The notes under the pieces are model-generated. The model did not search any database. It was not told where the DNA came from and worked only from the letters and a program-made list of their open reading frames with translations. From Symsagittifera roscoffensis (Eukaryota > Xenacoelomorpha > Acoela > Convolutidae): 64,000 nucleotides of DNA. Below are positions 62,250-64,000 of the stretch, one piece after another. The stretch covers positions 8,418,193-8,482,192 of the forward strand of contig NC_087062.1 of NCBI RefSeq assembly GCF_963678635.1, given 5' to 3'. The translations under genes and the position numbers were made by a program. Position 1 is the first letter of the stretch. Each line of letters begins with the position of its first letter.

Positions 62250-62610
62250 TCTCGAACATTTTCCGGGATCCATTAACACATATATTTAATTACCTTTTGC
62301 GGAATCCATTTGCATTTGCGGAAACCACTTACCTTTGCCGAATTCACTTACATTCTCCGGAATCCAGAACAAATTGCTATATTCGCTCGTTGCTGCATCC
62401 TTGAAACAACAAAAGAGCAAAAAAATTTACGTTACAATGTATTTGTGCGCGGAATTCATGAAAATTTGTATGTGGAATCCACTTAAACTTCGGAGCATGT
62501 TTCAAGGCTTGACTCTGGATTCTTGTGATTAACACTCACCAAAAACAGTGCGCATATTCAGTGCTCAGTTTGTCTCACAAAGTTTTTCGATTATGCTTTG
62601 ATTAACTTAC
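62250..62610 (+). repeat. Repeat family D (CGGAATCCAC-rich), copy 2
   Basis: Homologous to 36,960-37,330, same orientation, sharing GGAATCCAGAACAA, AATTTACGTTACAAT and GCATGTTT(C/A)A(A/G). Diverged. Confidence 0.6.
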
Positions 62611-64000
62611 TAACGTTTTATGTGTTTGTAAAGTTCTCTCACAGCATAACCAACAGAAAACGACACCATAAATCAAAGAAAATTTTTTTGTTTTTTTTTA
62701 ATTTGTCGTGTTACACAAAAACTGGATATCTTAGTGTAGTATGTCTCCGACGCCAACATGTAATAATTTGAGGGGAGCACAAGCCGGGAAAATGCGTTTT
62801 TGAAAACCATCCAAAAAGTGCTAAAATCCGTTTTTTGGCTTTATTCTAAAATGTTTTCTAGTGCCCGCAACGCTCAAAACTTTTTTGGATGAAAATTTTC
62901 CAAAAATTGCTCACAACGTTTTATTTTTCATTTTCCCCCGAAAATTGAAAAAAGGTCGGGGAGTCGAATTGGTCGAAGTTTAAAATAGGTCGACAAGAAC
63001 TTCAACCTTTTTTATGAAAAAAAATTGCAGGCCCCGCCGTCGAGAAAATACTGCATCAGCCACTGGTGTTTAGTCGCCACAAAATGCGCTACTTTTTTGT
63101 CTGTTCGAATTCGGTCCTTTGCCGTGTTTGCAGTTCCTGGTTATATGTCCTGTTTTGTATCATATAATTAACCCTTTGGCCTGGATGATGATTGTGCCTA
63201 AGATCAAAGAGCTCACCATCGGACGGGGAATTCCTTTCTTGACAAGATGGAGTTGATTTGCGAAACAAAAAAGGATGATTCGCGGATATTGATTCAGGAC
63301 AACCGAAAATTCAGTCATTCCCAATATGAGTCGTTTCTGTTATACAGCGCAAAACTGTTCGTTTTGTTATTTTGAAAACTGGATCAGAAATCTCTAACCT
63401 GATTGGTTGAAACTAAGTCAGGCGAAAAAAAATCTTGGTTTTATTGCAAACAGAAGCTCAATTTAGAGCTTGGACCGTATAACAGAAAACACACACCACA
63501 CCCTCCCAACCCCAGTTTAGTATGCAAAAACTCATACTCAATCAATTTTTTTTCTAGCTTTTCCTTATGCCTACGTTGCACGTTTCACTGACCCTTTTGA
63601 TCTAAAATTTAACATTTAATTTTAACATTTAATCTCTTTTGTTTTTACTTTTTTAATTTATGAAAGTCGGAGCTTTTTGTTCCAAGTACTCTTAAAAGGA
63701 GACTCTTAAAAGGACCAAGTGCGTGTTGGTTTTTTTGGTTGACCAAAAAACTGCTCATACTAATTTCATATGAGAAAAAAATGCTAGGCATAGACTTTTC
63801 ATGCAATTCCATAAGTACAAAAAATTCTATGAAAGATCTATGGGTAGTGATTTTTCATATATGGGACTTGCGTGGCTAGCCTTTTTAATTAATCAGGCAT
63901 TGATCAAGCGATACATAATATTGGGTAACAAAATAGGCGTTTCAAGCGTTTTTGAAAAAATTTATTTGGAGAAATGGAAAAAATCAAATTTTTGATTATT
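62611..64000. other. Non-coding DNA to the window end
   Basis: No gene recognised. Near 63,780-63,870 there are TATGAAAGAT/TTTCATATATG motifs like those at 34.8-35.4 kb. Confidence 0.4.

Overview
The window looks like a repeat-rich, AT-rich nuclear sequence from an invertebrate animal. It has GT-AG introns, a rhodopsin-like GPCR gene, a Tc1/mariner transposase remnant, a tRNA-derived SINE, several MITE-like inverted-repeat elements, and Ty3/gypsy LTR retroelements, two of which carry a tRNA-Ser-type primer site. I cannot place the phylum from sequence alone. Nothing bacterial (operons, ribosome-binding sites, CRISPR) is present.

Left part (1 to about 16,350, minus strand): one very large env-bearing Ty3/gypsy element that runs off the left edge. 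In coding order it shows a leader with a candidate primer site and duplicated stem-loops; a 155-aa basic ORF; a 1366-aa Gag-protease; a 1343-aa Pol in the SAME frame after a single TAA; a roughly 600-nt gap; two tiny membrane ORFs joined by an ATGA overlap; a Met-free 396-codon Pro/Ser/Thr-rich frame; an envelope-like glycoprotein split by one -1 frameshift; and a further ORF of at least 456 codons that is still open at base 1. The retroelement core is intact, while four of the reading frames have no family I recognise. This is the best candidate for an undescribed system: a retrovirus-like element with an accessory gene cassette.

Middle (16.4-44.7 kb): a Tc1 transposase tail, then a host gene on the minus strand in two exons (19,431-18,572 and 17,988-17,007). 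Next come about 19 kb of non-coding DNA filled with dispersed repeats and inverted-repeat elements. A GPCR gene follows on the plus strand with three exons (38,783-39,019; 42,696-43,391; 43,472-43,825) covering six transmembrane helices; a seventh was not found. A SINE lies just downstream.

Right part (44.7-64 kb): two related Ty3/gypsy elements, both complete from LTR to LTR with 5-bp target duplications. Element 2 (44,771-51,823, plus; TSD TGGTT) has LTRs about 7% different by eye and a Gag-Pol broken by stops and frameshifts. Element 3 (53,642-59,799, minus; TSD AAGGT) is more decayed, lacks nucleocapsid and protease, and has a 288-bp tandem duplication in integrase. In both, the Gag start codon is made by the last LTR base plus the TGG of the primer binding site. 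A 466-bp MITE with a 9-bp target duplication lies between them. From 59.8 kb to the end I see only repeats and no convincing gene.
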